Below are positions 10,450 through 22,299 of a DNA stretch of 64,000 bases, one piece after another. The DNA is taken from positions 56,948,140 through 57,012,139 of the forward strand of contig OX104127.1 of the NCBI GenBank assembly GCA_944470555.2, in the 5' to 3' direction. Each line of letters opens with the position of its first letter. Position 1 is the first letter of the stretch. This stretch comes from Heterobilharzia americana (lineage: Eukaryota > Platyhelminthes > Trematoda > Strigeidida > Schistosomatidae). The translations under genes were made by a program, and so were the position numbers. The notes under the pieces were generated by a model. That model worked only from the letters and a program-made list of their open reading frames with translations. It was not told the DNA's origin and searched no databases.

Positions 10450-10790
10450 GATAACGCTTAGAAGTTAATCGAGAACACTTTTTGGTGATATCAAATTTAC
10501 AACTGAGGAGAAGAAATCAAATAACAAACTTACATTTTTAGATATTCTAATCACTGGGACAGAATCGGGTAACTGAAACCAACTCATATAGATCAAATCC
10601 TCAACTGTAATTAGCTACAACCCAACAGCATATAAAGTCGGTTGTATAAAAACTTTGTTGAGAAGAGTGAAGACACATTGTAGCATGACTATTCATGCAA
10701 CTTCATCAAAAGGTGTTTGCATAATTCGTCATCAAGCAAGATATCAACATCGAAGATCAACAATTGGACTGTCATGTTCTACATGAACAG
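10450..10790 (+). pseudogene. PLE RT thumb fragment
   Basis: The plus strand encodes 'TFGDIKFTTEEKKSNNKLTF', then LDIL, and after a stop 'YNPTAYKVGCIKTLLRRVKTH'-type sequence in one frame. This is the PLE pattern following the catalytic box (compare FTIE...IPFLDVLLTR at 61300-61210). It abuts the minus-strand PLE piece at 10445, making an inverted mosaic. Confidence 0.65.
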
Positions 10791-10974
10791 TGTCTCCAAG
10801 ATCATGACTAGGTAATTGAAATTCATCATAGACTGACATCAGTTAGAGAAACAATGCACACTCCTGAAAACTAATAGTGACATTCTGGTAAGAAAACATG
10901 AATTTGGATGATTGGATGCCTATCCACTAATTTAATAGCAACTTTTTCGCTTCAAAATCCAAATAAATGTCTTG

Positions 10975-11100
10975 CCTTTGATCCCTGATGCGGTCGTGAG
11001 GAGTGGGGTACTATGTAGGAGGAAACAGTTGACCAATACTCCCAGGATTTCAATGGTTCTGCAATTATTGTCATTCTATGATGAGTAGTAGCTTACAATC
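10975..11100 (+). mobile_element. SINE-2 3' portion, degenerate
   Basis: 'gaggagtggggtactatgtaggaggaaacagttgaccaatactcccagg' aligns with the SINE-2 hammerhead and tail, but the core and stem II are disrupted. Confidence 0.5.
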
Positions 11101-11200
11101 GACAAAATGTCACAAACCTCTAGACTCGTTTACTGTCTACTGTTAATTAGCGACACTTTTAAAGTCTGGTTTCCCGAAGTTCAAATAACCTGTGAGGTTA
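11100..11200 (-). mobile_element. RTE-B fragment
   Basis: The reverse complement matches 1025-1100 (a relic of the LLLPDQ...NSRQ block and its flank). About 90 bases only. Confidence 0.5.
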
Positions 11201-11537
11201 AACACGTCGTGTGTGAGGTTAGATATTTAACAACGGTTTTGCATGATAGTTCGAAGCCAATATCGGAAAAACAGCAAGATAGGCCACCATTAATCTGAAA
11301 TCAGTGTGGAGATCTACGTCAATAAAGATTATCATAAAATATTCTGATTTTACTGTTAATTTGTACATAATCTACAAATTAGTATAAAATGAATTTGTAA
11401 CCTACATATCCATTTAAGTGAAATGATTATGGAGGATTAAATTAAAGAGAGATGAAACTAAGATCTCTTAGTTTAATTATGACAATACTCCTATCTTTAT
11501 AATACATAATAATCATATTAAAGTTGGGAATTATTCA

Positions 11538-12145
11538 TTGTTATTTGTCTCTTGGGTTCCTTGTGGAACATACACCTTCAGTAGCACGTCTACATTACAC
11601 TTCCTCTTGAGTTCCACTCGAGTGGCTGGCCTGGTGCTTGATGTCCCCTAATAGTTTTCTCAGTGTATGCCCAATCCATCTCTTGGTTGGTTCGTTACCA
11701 GAGATCCTTGTTGCTGATTCTTTCTGGCCGTCAGAGACGTAACGAGCCAGTGTAGGCAGTTGTTGATGAATGTCTGTAGTTCATTGTAACGCGCCAAATT
11801 TCTAAACCATCACATAGAAGCACTGACTTGAAGTTGATGCTGAATGTTGAACAAACATAGTGTGGACATTCCATGTCTTCACGTTTACTTTCGCTTTCAT
11901 CGAGAGAGAGAAGATATATCGGCCAATTGGCTTCCCGAAAGCTTTCACCAACTGGCGTCATTTCGTCTCTCCGATTCCAGTGAGGAATAAGTTTGTTTTT
12001 ATTTTTTATATTTCGTTTGTGCTTTGAAGTTTGTTTAGCGGTTAGATTTTTTTCCGGGGTAGGGTTGCTAGCCCCTTACTCCCGACCTTCCCTCTTTACC
12101 CGGGCTTAGGACCGACTGATAACTAATGAACTAGTTAACCAGGCG
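11538..12145 (-). mobile_element. RTE-A internally deleted derivative with both termini
   Basis: 11538-11850 is the 3' end of RTE-A (minus), including the 'cttgggttcc.tgtggaacata' terminus. 11851-12145 is the 5' end, starting at the same 'actagttaaccaggcg' terminus as 18348 and 47927. The junction near 11850 joins '...gttgaa' of the 3' region to 'caaac...' at the start of the endonuclease region, removing about 2.6 kb relative to 44541-47927. The remaining ORF at 11961 (-) covers only the first residues upstream of the endonuclease. It cannot encode RT and would have to be moved in trans. Confidence 0.75.
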
Positions 12146-12709
12146 AGGTTAAATTTGGGCATAATTCTCAGAAATATGAACATTTAGGTCTTTATGTTTA
12201 AAATGTACTGAATTACCTGAGTGAAACGTTTTTATATTCTAGTTGTTCTTAGTGGGTAAAAGGAATCGTCATAGTTCATTGATAAATCGAAGCACCATTC
12301 ATCAATTTTTTTAGAATAGTCAGTGAGTTGAATACTTGCTTAGATGTTCCAAGATATATGACCAGCTGAAAAGAATGACTATCTAGATAAACTGTTCATC
12401 AGTACAATGAATAAGTTTCTTGCTTGTTGGCATTCGTCAACAGAAAGTATCTGTAACCACTAAAAAGTTGATGTCTCGTCTCAGAATGGAATCTGCGTCA
12501 CCCAATTCTGCAGTCATAGAAGTTAACACTGACTGATCTCTCGTAGGCCTGGATTAAGTGAATTAGTTCGTTACTGAGGAGTAACCAAATTCTTGTTGTC
12601 TAGTTCTGATGCCCTGATCCTATTCTATAAATCCTTTTTCTATTGCAGTTGCCAAGCCAGCGAAATCAAAAACAACCCCTTATCATTACCGTCGACAGAG
12701 ACTTTATCA

Positions 12710-13018
12710 TTATTATTTGTCCTTTGGGTTCCTAGTGGAACATATGGATTCAGTAGCCCCTCTCCATTTCAATCTATTCTCTGCAATCTTTTCAACCTGG
12801 CGCTACAACAGCCAAGAAGCTTTCGTTTCTTCCTCACATCATCTCCTCTATGTCACCCTCTGACGCCCACATCGTCGTTTCACCCTTGGGTTCCACTCGA
12901 GTGCCTGGCGGGCGCGTGATGTCCCCAGCCGGCCTTCTCAGTGTATCCCCAATCCATCTCCACTTCCTTCCACTGCATATTTATTGAGCGATAGGTTCTT
13001 GCTTTGTTGGTTCGTTGC

Positions 13019-13098
<80 letters not shown>

Positions 13099-13180
13099 TT
13101 ATTTTTTATGGTCATCTTAGCTTCAGCAACAAGCCAGTGTAGGCAGTCGTTGATGAATATCATAAACTGCATTTGAGAAA
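12710..13180 (-). mobile_element. RTE-A 3' end with internal tetranucleotide expansion
   Basis: Minus-strand 3' end of RTE-A, from the (ATT)n tail at 12710 ('attattatttgtcctttgggttcc') to about 13180. In the other copies the block reads 'gttgccagccagagttcc'; here it is expanded into a pure (CAGC)n tract at 13018-13098. Confidence 0.75.
13018..13099. repeat. (GCCA)n microsatellite
   Basis: About 20 uninterrupted GCCA/CAGC units. On the minus strand they read as repeated GWLA, giving a 63-codon ORF that is a microsatellite artefact, not a gene. Confidence 0.95.
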
Positions 13181-13859
13181 TTATAACTTTACTGCGTGGT
13201 TATGGTTCGTGCTGTGTTTATGAGATATATCCTGGTTTTGCATATAAGAGTGGATAGTTGAACAATACGTATCAGATTCCACTCTTCATGACTGCTCAGT
13301 TCCCCCCGCCCCCTCTCCCGGATAAACAGAAATGACAGTAAGGTAACAGGTGTATTGTAGCGATAGATAGACGAAGAATCTCGCGGTCAAGGATGTGGAA
13401 TAAAAAAATTTTATATGACAGTTCACCATTTTTATCTTTTGACTGACTCATCAATTGAATGTAACTACTTTTACCTACCAGAGTTCATTTCTTTAGTCTA
13501 TGGGTAGCATAACACTTCAAGTTTCATTTTACAGCTTATAGGTAACGAAACTATTTGAATGTTAAATAAGAAATCACCTAGTTTCCAACAAGATAAGATC
13601 AGTCTAGTGAAGCCAGAGGAAAAAGTAAAAGTATATATTTGGATTGTAGCCAAGATAGTTGGAAGTGCTGGATAATGGGTTGGCCAGTATGTAATCACAC
13701 ATCTTGGTTTCCTACCCATCGGTATTCATTAGCATGACATATCAACAACATTCAGACAGATGATTTTAACCCAGAGATCCAAATGCAAACATTTTCCATA
13801 GCGCGATCGAAGATTTTATTCAGCCGTGAATACACTCATAGTAAAGCGCCGCTCTCCCT

Positions 13860-15545
13860 TTCTCTCTGAGACAACATTGGATATCCTCAAACCACCACTG
13901 CACAAAGTTTGTAAGGAAGGAAAGGTACCTGTCTATTCATTGGAAGAAGGGCTACCTTGTCAAATTTCCAAAGATGGGAGACCTAAGTCTTTGCAAGAAC
14001 TGGCTCAGAATCATGCTCCTGTCCCTGTCCACTCAAAACAAAATATTAAGCCGCATCATCCTGGAGAGAATTTAAATGCTCAGCATTCAAAATTATGACC
14101 ACAACACACTGACTCGATTCAGGAAAACAAATCATATGTTGATCAAATTATAACGCTACGCTATGCATCAACATAGAACAGAGCATAGAATGGCAGTCAA
14201 CTCTCTCACCCTACCTCAACTTCATCGACTTCGAAAAGGCTTTCGATCGAACCATCGACCGAGAAGTAATTTGGTAGGTAGCTGCTTCAACACTACGGTT
14301 TTCGTGCCACAAACCTGTATCAACGTCATTCAACAGTGGTTATATGCTAAATGATGAGGGTACATGCCAAGTGATTCACAATGAAATCCTCAGCTCAGTA
14401 ATGCCTTCGAAGTGAAGTGAAGTGAGGTGAAGACATGAAGGAACACGACAAGGTTGCCGCCTACTATCACCGATCATCTTCGTGATTGTGGTTGACTCGA
14501 CTGAACTGAACTGTACTGTACTGGATCATGCAACAGACAAGTGTGAGGAGCTGTGGGAGGATGGGCATACTCTGTTTGACCGATGAGAAGACCCCGGGAA
14601 AAGATTTCGACTTCACCCTTGATGATTTATGTCTAAAGTCTTGTCGCACAAGGTGGGAGATCTACATGCGGAGACCAACAAGTTGTCAGAAGAGACGAAA
14701 CAGTAAAGGAAGATGGGACCAAAAGCGCGAGGCAGAAAAGACGAAAATTCAAGTGAACGTAGAGAAGACAGAAGTGATGTAATACGCAACCAACAACAAC
14801 AGCCACCAATCATCATCAAACGGCAGAAATCTAAAGGAAGTTGTCTCTTTCACCTACTTAGACAATGTAGCATCGTTTCAACTACAGGTCGTAGCACACG
14901 CACAAATGAGGACGTCAAAGCAGTCAGCATCGGAAAGACAGAAAAACAGGCCTCCATTAATCTGAAATCAATATAAAGATCTACTGCACTCCACTCAGCA
15001 TAAAGCCTGAACAACATCCGGATTTTCAACACTAATTCAGTCACGTAAGTCAGTGCTTCGATGTGATGGTTGACAGAGTTGGCGCGTCAAGGAAAGAGTT
15101 TCGAACAATCTACAGACACGTATCGTTAACAGTTGCCACCAACGTTAACTCGATACTGAAGACGGATATCAGATGGCTGAGATAATAAGAATAAGCAAGA
15201 AGGAACTGTAGCTGGCTGGCAACGAATTAACCAACAACCTATCACCTAACACATACGCAGAAGATGATAGTGGAGATAGATTGGGTTGGATTGTAGATAC
15301 ATTGAGAAGAGTGTTTGGTGACATCACGTTTTAGGCCAAACCGTCGAGGGGAAGCGACTAGTTGGGCGTTGGAGGTGAGGCTGATATAGTGGAGATGGTG
15401 TGGTGAAGAAATGAAAGGTTATGGACTGTGGTGTATCCAAGTTTCGAAGACTGTTGAGAAGAGAGAGTGAAATGGCGATGTGTTAGTGAAGCCGTATGTT
15501 CCACTAGGAACTCAAGAGACAAGTAATAATAATAATAATTTATAT
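13860..15545 (+). pseudogene. RTE-A copy, RT core to 3' tail
   Basis: Plus-strand copy of about 1.7 kb. 13905-14000 encodes relics of the 'WKKGYLVKLPKKGDLS' block across two frames. 14200-14240 gives 'LNFIDFEKAFD', split by a frameshift after the Phe-Asp. 14600-14660 gives 'DFTLDDLCLKS', where FADDLCLMS is expected, so the first catalytic Asp is gone. 14730-14850 holds the 'MNGRNLKEV' relic. It ends in a long TAATAATAATAAT tail at 15525-15545. The first ~820 bases are nearly identical to 35370-36180 (+); the two then diverge. It is dead. Confidence 0.75.
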
Positions 15546-15984
15546 AGTATTCTAATAGTTGACAAGTATCAATAATTTTTAATGTAGGAAAGTACAATCC
15601 CTAGATGAATATTTTGCTTATCTAATAACTTCTTCTCAGTTTTCTATAACAGTAAAACTTAGACTCTATTCCTATACAATATTTTCACTGAAAGAAGAAA
15701 CTGAATCATAATAAAAGCGAAGGAAATCAGTCGTTTATATTCCCTTTGTCAATGTATAAATTGTCGATTGTCATAGTAACCAATGTAATCACTGAATACT
15801 GTCTATACTGTTCAATATACTTTGTTGAATTGTCTAATACACCATAAGATTTGAAAATTTTCAATAAATTTTTTCCCCAGTAACCTATAGTTTCAGATTT
15901 AATACTCCCATTTATGTTTTATTTTGTTACTAAACTATCAAATAACTAAAGTGAATGATTAATTAGTAGGATGTATAGTTAATA

Positions 15985-16575
15985 AGTGGAAAAGTAAGAC
16001 AGGCGTCCATTAGCCTGAAACCAGTGTGTAGATCTTCTGCACTCAGCATGCGGAACAACATCCGGATTTTCAACACCAGTCCAGTCAAACCAGTGCTTCT
16101 GTATGATGGTTCAGAGAGTTGGCGCGTTACGAAAGGGATTTCCAATAAACTACAGACATTCATCAACAACTGCCACCTACGCTGGCTAGTTACTGAAGAT
16201 CAGATGGATGGCCAGAAAGCGTAAGCAACAAGGAACTCTGGCTGGCCCTGCAATGAACCAACGAAGCAAGAACCTATCGCTGAACACACATGCAGTGGGA
16301 GGAAGTGGAGATGGATTGAATTGAGGATACACTGAGAAGGCCGACTGGGGACACCACGCACCAGGCCAGACCGTCGAGTGGAACCCAAATGGGAAGCGAC
16401 GAGTTGGGCGTTGGATTCAAGGGTGACATGGAGGAGATCGTGCAAGGAGGAAATGAGAGGTTGTGGGCTGTTGTGGAGCCAGGTTGAAAAGATTTCAGAG
16501 AAGAGAGTGGAATGCAGACATGCTACTGAATCCCTTTGTTCCATTAGGAACCCTAGGGACTAATAATAATATAAT
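15985..16575 (+). mobile_element. RTE-A 3' end
   Basis: A 5'-truncated copy of about 590 bases, from 'aagacaggcgtccattagcctgaa' through the 'aacaacatccggattttcaa' block (16053-16072) to 'ggaaccctagggactaataataat'. No RT box. Confidence 0.75.
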
Positions 16576-16849
16576 AATAGTTAATAAGTAGTATCTCGAT
16601 GTAACTTCTGAAGATAATATTTCGTTTTTTACTAGCGTTTAGCAAAATACTATTCAAGACCTATCAGAACATCTTGATTAGATCACTGTTTCCCACACTG
16701 ACTGATCCCTTGAGAGTAACCAGTTTCATATGATCTAGTTTGAAATGCTGATCGAATTCAGTTGATCACTTCACAATTGGGTCATTATGTTACGAGACGC
16801 AGAATCACTGTGCTCTTTGATTGATATTAAACGGTTAAATGCAGTCATC

Positions 16850-16965
16850 TGTAAAGTTTAGCTGAAACCTCTAGGGAATCGATGTCCCTTGATGGGATTC
16901 GAACCCTTACTGCCCAGTGTTGAGGTCAGAAACCTTATGATCAAGCTATTAGGGTTACGACTGAC
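16850..16965 (-). repeat. tRNA-like repeat fragment
   Basis: On the minus strand this has a B-box-like GGTTCGAATCCC analogue ('gggttcgaatccc') and a region resembling an anticodon arm. Pairing is not good enough to call a tRNA gene. A similar weak tRNA-like stretch is at 17055-17120 (+). Confidence 0.4.
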
Positions 16966-17239
16966 TTTCTGTAGGATTGGATTAGATTGATTAGCATTTA
17001 AGACTAGACAACATGATATTGATTACTCACTAGTGATCAGTCAGTCAACATAATTCAGTCTTACAGCTCTAACAGCTCAGTGGTAATGTATCCAATTTGC
17101 AACCTCGAGTGACTTAGGCTTGAATTTCTCATGGAGTGTCAGATATTTCTTGCTGAATAGCACCAATTTTTGACAATGTGACAAGAAAGATAAACTTTCA
17201 CACTCAATAGTACATCAATTCTGGTTTTGTTAATAAGTG

Positions 17240-17345
17240 GCGATTAAAGGTAGGATGAAAATTCTAGCCAACACTAAACTTCAACCAACGACCTTGAAGC
17301 TACCGGAGTAGAGCTCTACCAACTGACCTACGAAATCCAGCTACC
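17240..17345 (-). repeat. tRNA-like repeat fragment
   Basis: The minus strand contains 'GGTCAGTTGGTAGAGCTCTAC', cut here to its first part (GGTCAGTTGGTAGAGC), an A-box/D-arm-like sequence, followed by 'aaggtcgttgg' where a T-arm should be. This is a degenerate SINE head, probably SINE-4-like. Confidence 0.45.
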
Positions 17346-17349
17346 AACA

Positions 17350-18348
17350 GTTTTATTATAATTATTTGTTCCTTCGGTTCCTAGTGGAACATAAGGCTTA
17401 ACCATTTCACTTTGTTCTCTGCAGTCTTGTCAACCTGGCTCCACGTCTACCCATAAGCTTTCATTTTTTCCCCACATCATCTCTTCTATGTCACCATCGG
17501 ACGCTGTACACGCTGCCTCCAATCACCAAATTACTAAACGCACAGAAGTCTGTAAACAGTTCTCTATTCTCATTCATTTCACCGAGTGCCTCTCAACCCA
17601 TGATAAGTTCTCCTCCTGTGTCGTCTTCTCCCAGTTTGGAATTCATGTCACCTCACTCATTAGAATTTTGATGTCACCAAATGAGGTGTGGTCTTGTTCA
17701 GTTCTGATTACAGTTGTCTGTAGAATTCCTCCTTCATCTCTTGATCTGCATTATTTATTGGCACATAGCATTGTATAATTGTGACTTTCCATCTTTTTGA
17801 GTTGAACCCTGCTGTCATGATCCTTGTAGTGAAGAAGAATGGTTCCCACTGTATGCGAGTGAGCCTTTGATGCTGTTGGAGACATCATGATACCCACTCA
17901 AAAACTCAGTGTGCTCCTGGTTGTCGTCTGGGTGACAATATCCGAGTAGATTGTTGACTCTTCAGTTGACAGTTTGGAGAGTCCAATTACATTCCACCTG
18001 CCTTCGCAGATTCCAAGCACTTCTACGCAATACCTACCCATCTCTTGGCAATATGAGCAGCTTTGCTGGGTTCCATGTTCCCATTCTTACTTTCGATTTC
18101 ATCGAGAGAGAGAGAAAAGACATCGGCCAATTGGCTTTCCAAAGGCTTTCACCAACCGGTATTATTTCGTCTCCTCGATTCCAGTGAGTAATAAGTTTGC
18201 TTCCATTTTTTATATTTTCTTTGTGGTTTGAAGTTTCTTTATCGATTGGATTGGTTTTCTGGGGTGGAGTTGCTAACGCTACGTCCAATCTTCTCTCTTT
18301 ATCCGAGCTTAGGACCGGCTAGCAACTAGTGAACTAGTTAACCAGGCG
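17350..18348 (-). mobile_element. RTE-A internally deleted derivative (3' end plus endonuclease region)
   Basis: 17350-17505 is the RTE-A 3' terminus; 17506-18348 is the 5' part, aligning with 47065-47927 (5' UTR plus much of the APE-type endonuclease). The junction near 17505 removes the end of the endonuclease and the whole RT. The 5' terminus 'gaactagttaaccaggcg' is intact at 18348. It is a second, independent internal deletion compared with 11538-12145, because the breakpoints differ. Confidence 0.72.
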
Positions 18349-18639
18349 TATCACAATATCAACGAATTCTTGCCTAATATTAACATCTTCATTGTTTTTA
18401 CTTGTATCAAATACCAGACATTCTTTTCTAATCATAGAAACATAAAAGACCTCGATCCGACAATTGAAACACCTGTTCGATGAGGAAAAAACGCTTCTTT
18501 TCCTTGTATATCACTGTTTTACAGCCATCTGAACAAGGGTTTTCATTTCTAGATGCACATATTCCCTGGTGTAGTTCATTTACAGATGGTATTCATAACA
18601 AAATGATATCATTGTTATTGCTTGTAATACACTTGTTGG

Positions 18640-18755
18640 TTGGACCGAACTGATCAGTTTCTGTTGGCATATAGGCTCCTTTGTGGATGCATCGATATTG
18701 CCTATGTTCTTAACTACATAGTTATGATGGATAAGGGCTAGCAGTGGAATCCAGG
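18640..18755 (-). mobile_element. SINE-1 tail, minus strand
   Basis: Reverse complement of the SINE-1 tail ('ccactgctagcccttatccatc', then 'caatatcgatgcatcca'). It is cut at the hammerhead region and abuts the plus-strand copy starting at about 18756, giving another inverted junction. Confidence 0.6.
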
Positions 18756-18940
18756 ATGCTCAATTCTCAGTAGTGTAGTGGATGACGCTCTTGCGTCTGA
18801 AGCGATTGCTCCAGAGTCTGAGTCCCGATGGGAAAAACATCACTCACTGGGAACCGGCAGGTACATCCAGCCGACGAGTCCCAAATAGGAGGAAATGCAC
18901 ATCCTGAATTCAATTGATAGCCACTATCCATCATTACTAC
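18756..18940 (+). mobile_element. SINE-1 copy with degenerate hammerhead
   Basis: A-box-like 'tagtgtagtggatgacgc' at 18773-18790, B-box-like 'gagtctgagtcccga' near 18817, then 'catcactcactgggaacc' and the ribozyme at 18862-18913. The core is CCGACGA (U4 changed to C), GAAA is present, and stem II is GUCCC/GGAG with the first pair lost. The SINE-1 tail follows. Confidence 0.68.
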
Positions 18941-20289
18941 ATAGTTAAGCAGGAAGGAGTGAACAACTGTTATTTCTGTAAGCATGGAACACTTCGGCAG
19001 TGTACACCAATGAAACCACCAGAAGTTGAACTCAAAATAGTCGAGTCGGATGGTGAGTACCATAACATTCAATCACTGCATTATTCAATGCCACTGCCCA
19101 GTATTCATCTTTACACACGACTTAGTTATCCATACACCTTACAGTATATCATCAAATCTTCAGGAAATCTATCACAAAGTTTGTCACTAATGTAACCAAT
19201 TAGTCAGTTAGTAGAAATTTTCAAGTTAATCATATTCAGTTACATTCGGAAGTCTAGTCTCTCTTTCTTAGGTTGTTTAAACATTGGTCAAGATTTTCCA
19301 CTTGAATTAACATTCACTACATGGTACATTTTCTGTATTATAAATTATTTTGTTTACCATTAAAATGTGTAATTGTGTTAGGTGAGTTTCAGAATTTCTT
19401 GTTACTAAACTTACTAAGCTTTATCAATCAACCGAAAACTATTGGAGTAAGTGTAAAGGCAATGTTTTTTTAAAAATATCCCAGTCTAGACAAAATGAAT
19501 GAATCTGATTGGTTATCTTAGAAGTTACTCAGGTGGCCTTAACAATCACTTGAATACAATATTATGATTTGATATATCTAACAAAGTAGGATGAAGCAAG
19601 TTTTTATTGTTCACTGAATACACAGTTAGTCTATGTATCAATTAGTTTCATCTGACTACTACCTGAAGTTCTCCTGAAGAACTTCCGTGTATGTTGTGAC
19701 AATGAAATATATTATGATAATCCTGTTTGTTACACTTGGTATGCTTTACTCTGAATAACGATGAAATTTCATGAATAAACTAATTCCTAGAAGGAGTCGA
19801 ATGCCATTCTAGGAATGATCAGAATAGTCAACCAATCAGCTGAAGAACATCATTACCCTCTTAATATTCACAATTTCTTCTATTCGACAGCTTAGATCCT
19901 AGTGGGGTTTTGAGTATTATATAAACAAAATGTGCAGATATTTTATGTCATCATCTCACAGATATCTTCAGTGAATCCTTTCCCGAAAATGAAATCCTCA
20001 TTAGTTGAGAGGAGATCAAAGTTGTACTTGTACTTGTGCCTAAGTTATCATACAGATTAGATGTTAAGTTTCAACCAATCACAATAACTTCCCCATTTTC
20101 TGATGACAATGGAGAGATTATTTCTCATTGTGTTTGAGCCTTCATTAAAGGTTATGAGAGATCGAAAACGATTTGCTTACACAGAGAGGAGAAGTACTTT
20201 AGATGGCGTCAGTGTCTTTTTGTTTCTAGTCTAGATAAAAGTGTTAAGTATATCCCTTGTGCCTTCATTAGCTCTGGACTCTGTTCTTA
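18941..20289. other. Stretch with no recognisable element
   Basis: AT-rich sequence with only short ORFs (up to 93 codons at 18914-19195, which partly overlaps the SINE). I see no domain, RNA gene or repeat here. Confidence 0.5.
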
Positions 20290-21040
20290 CATCACTTGTG
20301 TTAAATAAGCTTGTCATAACTCATACTGAACCATGGGTTACAAACTGACTGTATCCTTATTTTTATGCAAGGAAACAGTGCACTGTCTATAGAGAGAAGC
20401 GATCGACTTCATTACTGGTATGTCTCAAGGTGTAGTACTGTCTCCGTTTGTATTCTCTTTCTCTCTGAAATGTTTTACCTTATTCTGTTGAAACTAATCT
20501 TATTAAGTATACTGATGACCTGACAGTTTCCATCCCAGTTAACTTTCTCACTTAGATCGCTGTGAATTAAATGGATTCTCGTCTCTTATTGACCAATCGT
20601 CTCTCTCAAATGGTCTCAAGTTAACCTATTACACAAAGAAACTGAATGTCTCTGGTATAACTCAACCTCTACTTTTACAATTTATTAATTCCTGCATTCG
20701 ACCTATTCTTCTCTATTGTTCCCTATTGATTTTTCCTGGTTCTAGAAAATGACTATGTTATGTTGCATAGGGCTTTGAAGACCATCAGCAGGATGAATGG
20801 TGTGTCTCTGGCTCAATTGATTAACACTGTGGTTGACAGACATTTAAATTCCTGCAAGCAAGTAGCTACAGTAGTTTTAACTGACACTGAGCATCCAGTT
20901 CATTCACAATTGTCTCCATTTATCTCCTCACGGAGGACAAGGAGAAACTACATAAGACTGTATACTGGCACAGCTAAGTACAAGAATTTGATTGTACCTT
21001 ACTTAACACGTATATTATGTGAGGAAAGCAGTGCATGAAC
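20290..21040 (+). pseudogene. CR1/SR1-like non-LTR RT fragment, C-terminal part
   Basis: At 20425-20530 the plus strand encodes 'GMSQGVVLSPFVFSFSL' and, after frame changes, 'LIKYTDDLTVSIPV', the RT box with YTDD. The ORF at 20760-21038 (LHRALKTISRMNGVSLAQLI, then VDRHLNS...HPVHSQLS and FISSRRTR) is the typical C-terminus of CR1-clade elements. Upstream frames carry stops and the copy lacks the endonuclease, so it is a 5'-truncated pseudogene. It is the only CR1-like element I see in the window. Confidence 0.75.
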
Positions 21041-21167
21041 AGAATCAACATATCAACTATGTAACAATTAACAATCTCGTTCTAATAATTTATTTAACAA
21101 TGTAGGCGGTTCCTCTTGATTAATATTCATTACATTACTTAAATTTCTATAATAACACTATTCGAAA

Positions 21168-21276
21168 CATTGTATAAGGTGTATATCTACTTGTGTAATC
21201 CCCAGGGTAGTATATTGTTATTTGTTCCGATATACTAAGCTGGGATTACACAAGTAAAAATACACCTTATACAATG
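21168..21276. repeat. Hairpin with 36-base arms
   Basis: The left arm 21168-21203 (cattgtataaggtgtatatc...) and right arm 21241-21276 are inverted repeats with about two mismatches and a 37-base centre. The centre holds a second short inverted pair (agtatat/atatact). It lies just downstream of the CR1-like fragment. Confidence 0.8.
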
Positions 21277-21279
21277 AAT

Positions 21280-22084
21280 CATGGTAACTTAGTGCCCAAG
21301 TTTTTTCAAACCATTCAGTCCATTGTTGATCTGGATACCTTCAAACTATTTGAGACGTTGTAAAGGAGTATATACATACATATTTATCATTATTATCATT
21401 ATTATTGTAATATATTATGCTGAGAATTCCAATTTATACCGTAAGGTCTATTACGCACATATAACCCTGTTAGGAATCGAACCGATGACTTTCGCATTCA
21501 GCCAGTGAACTGTAGTTCAAAAACCTACATTTTTCCTAATTCTATTGCTTCATGATAGAACGTGAGGTCTTCAATTGGCATTTGTCTCACTTCCGACTCA
21601 GTTCACCACACAAGTTATGGCTTCATAGTAGAATTTCTGAATAACCATCTCTACGCATATCACTATTGATCATTATATAGTAATTTAGTCTGGTGCCTAT
21701 GAAGGTTTTATTCGTTTCACAGTTGTATTCATTACGAACTAATATTATCCTGATATCAATCAGTATAACTAATTATCTTCCCTAAAGTATTACGGTGAGT
21801 ATATTTCTCAGCTTACAATGATGTACATGCTAAGCAAACATATGTTATAAGTCATACAAAAGTTGTGCTTCATAATTAAGAGTAAGCTAATGAAAAGTCG
21901 AAGGAGCAGACATCTTCGAATAATTCCCATCGTTTCTCAATTTGTTTTTTTTAACCTTCTCAAGACAAAATGGGAAACATCAGGTTTTCTACAAGAAAAA
22001 TCTAAGCTTTAAGCTAATGGGATACAGTACAACGTCTTGCCCTTTTCAACTTTAGTCAAATCGTAACATAATTAAAGTTACATA
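21280..22084. other. Stretch with no clear gene
   Basis: A possible tRNA-like B box on the minus strand near 21474-21490 ('gaatcgaaccgatg' on plus) and a short (ATT)n at 21388-21410. Otherwise nothing recognisable. Confidence 0.4.
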
Positions 22085-22290
22085 TTAATGGAGGATAGTG
22101 GCTACCAGTGGGATCTAGGATATGTGTTTCATCCTTAATCGATTTCACCAGCTAGATATATGTGCCTCCTAGTGAGTGGTCTTCTTCCCATTAAAACATG
22201 AACTTGGAAAAGACCACTTCAAACACCAGAGGTTTATTCACTTGACCTTCGTATCATGATAGCCATTTCTTGTGGGACAGGCATAATTTT
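22085..22290 (-). mobile_element. SINE-1 copy, minus strand, degenerate
   Basis: The outer order matches SINE-1 on the minus strand: head near 22290-22200 ('gccatttcttgtgggacaggcata' on plus is also seen at 30796-30825), ribozyme region at 22110-22170, and 'gtggctaccag.ggatc' near 22091. The hammerhead core is no longer recognisable. Confidence 0.5.
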
Positions 22291-22299
22291 AATGTTATT

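Noticed and set aside
12981..13172. Gly-Trp-Leu-Ala repeat protein
   Set aside because: It is translated microsatellite (GCCA)n within the RTE-A 3' end, with no start context and no conservation in other copies.
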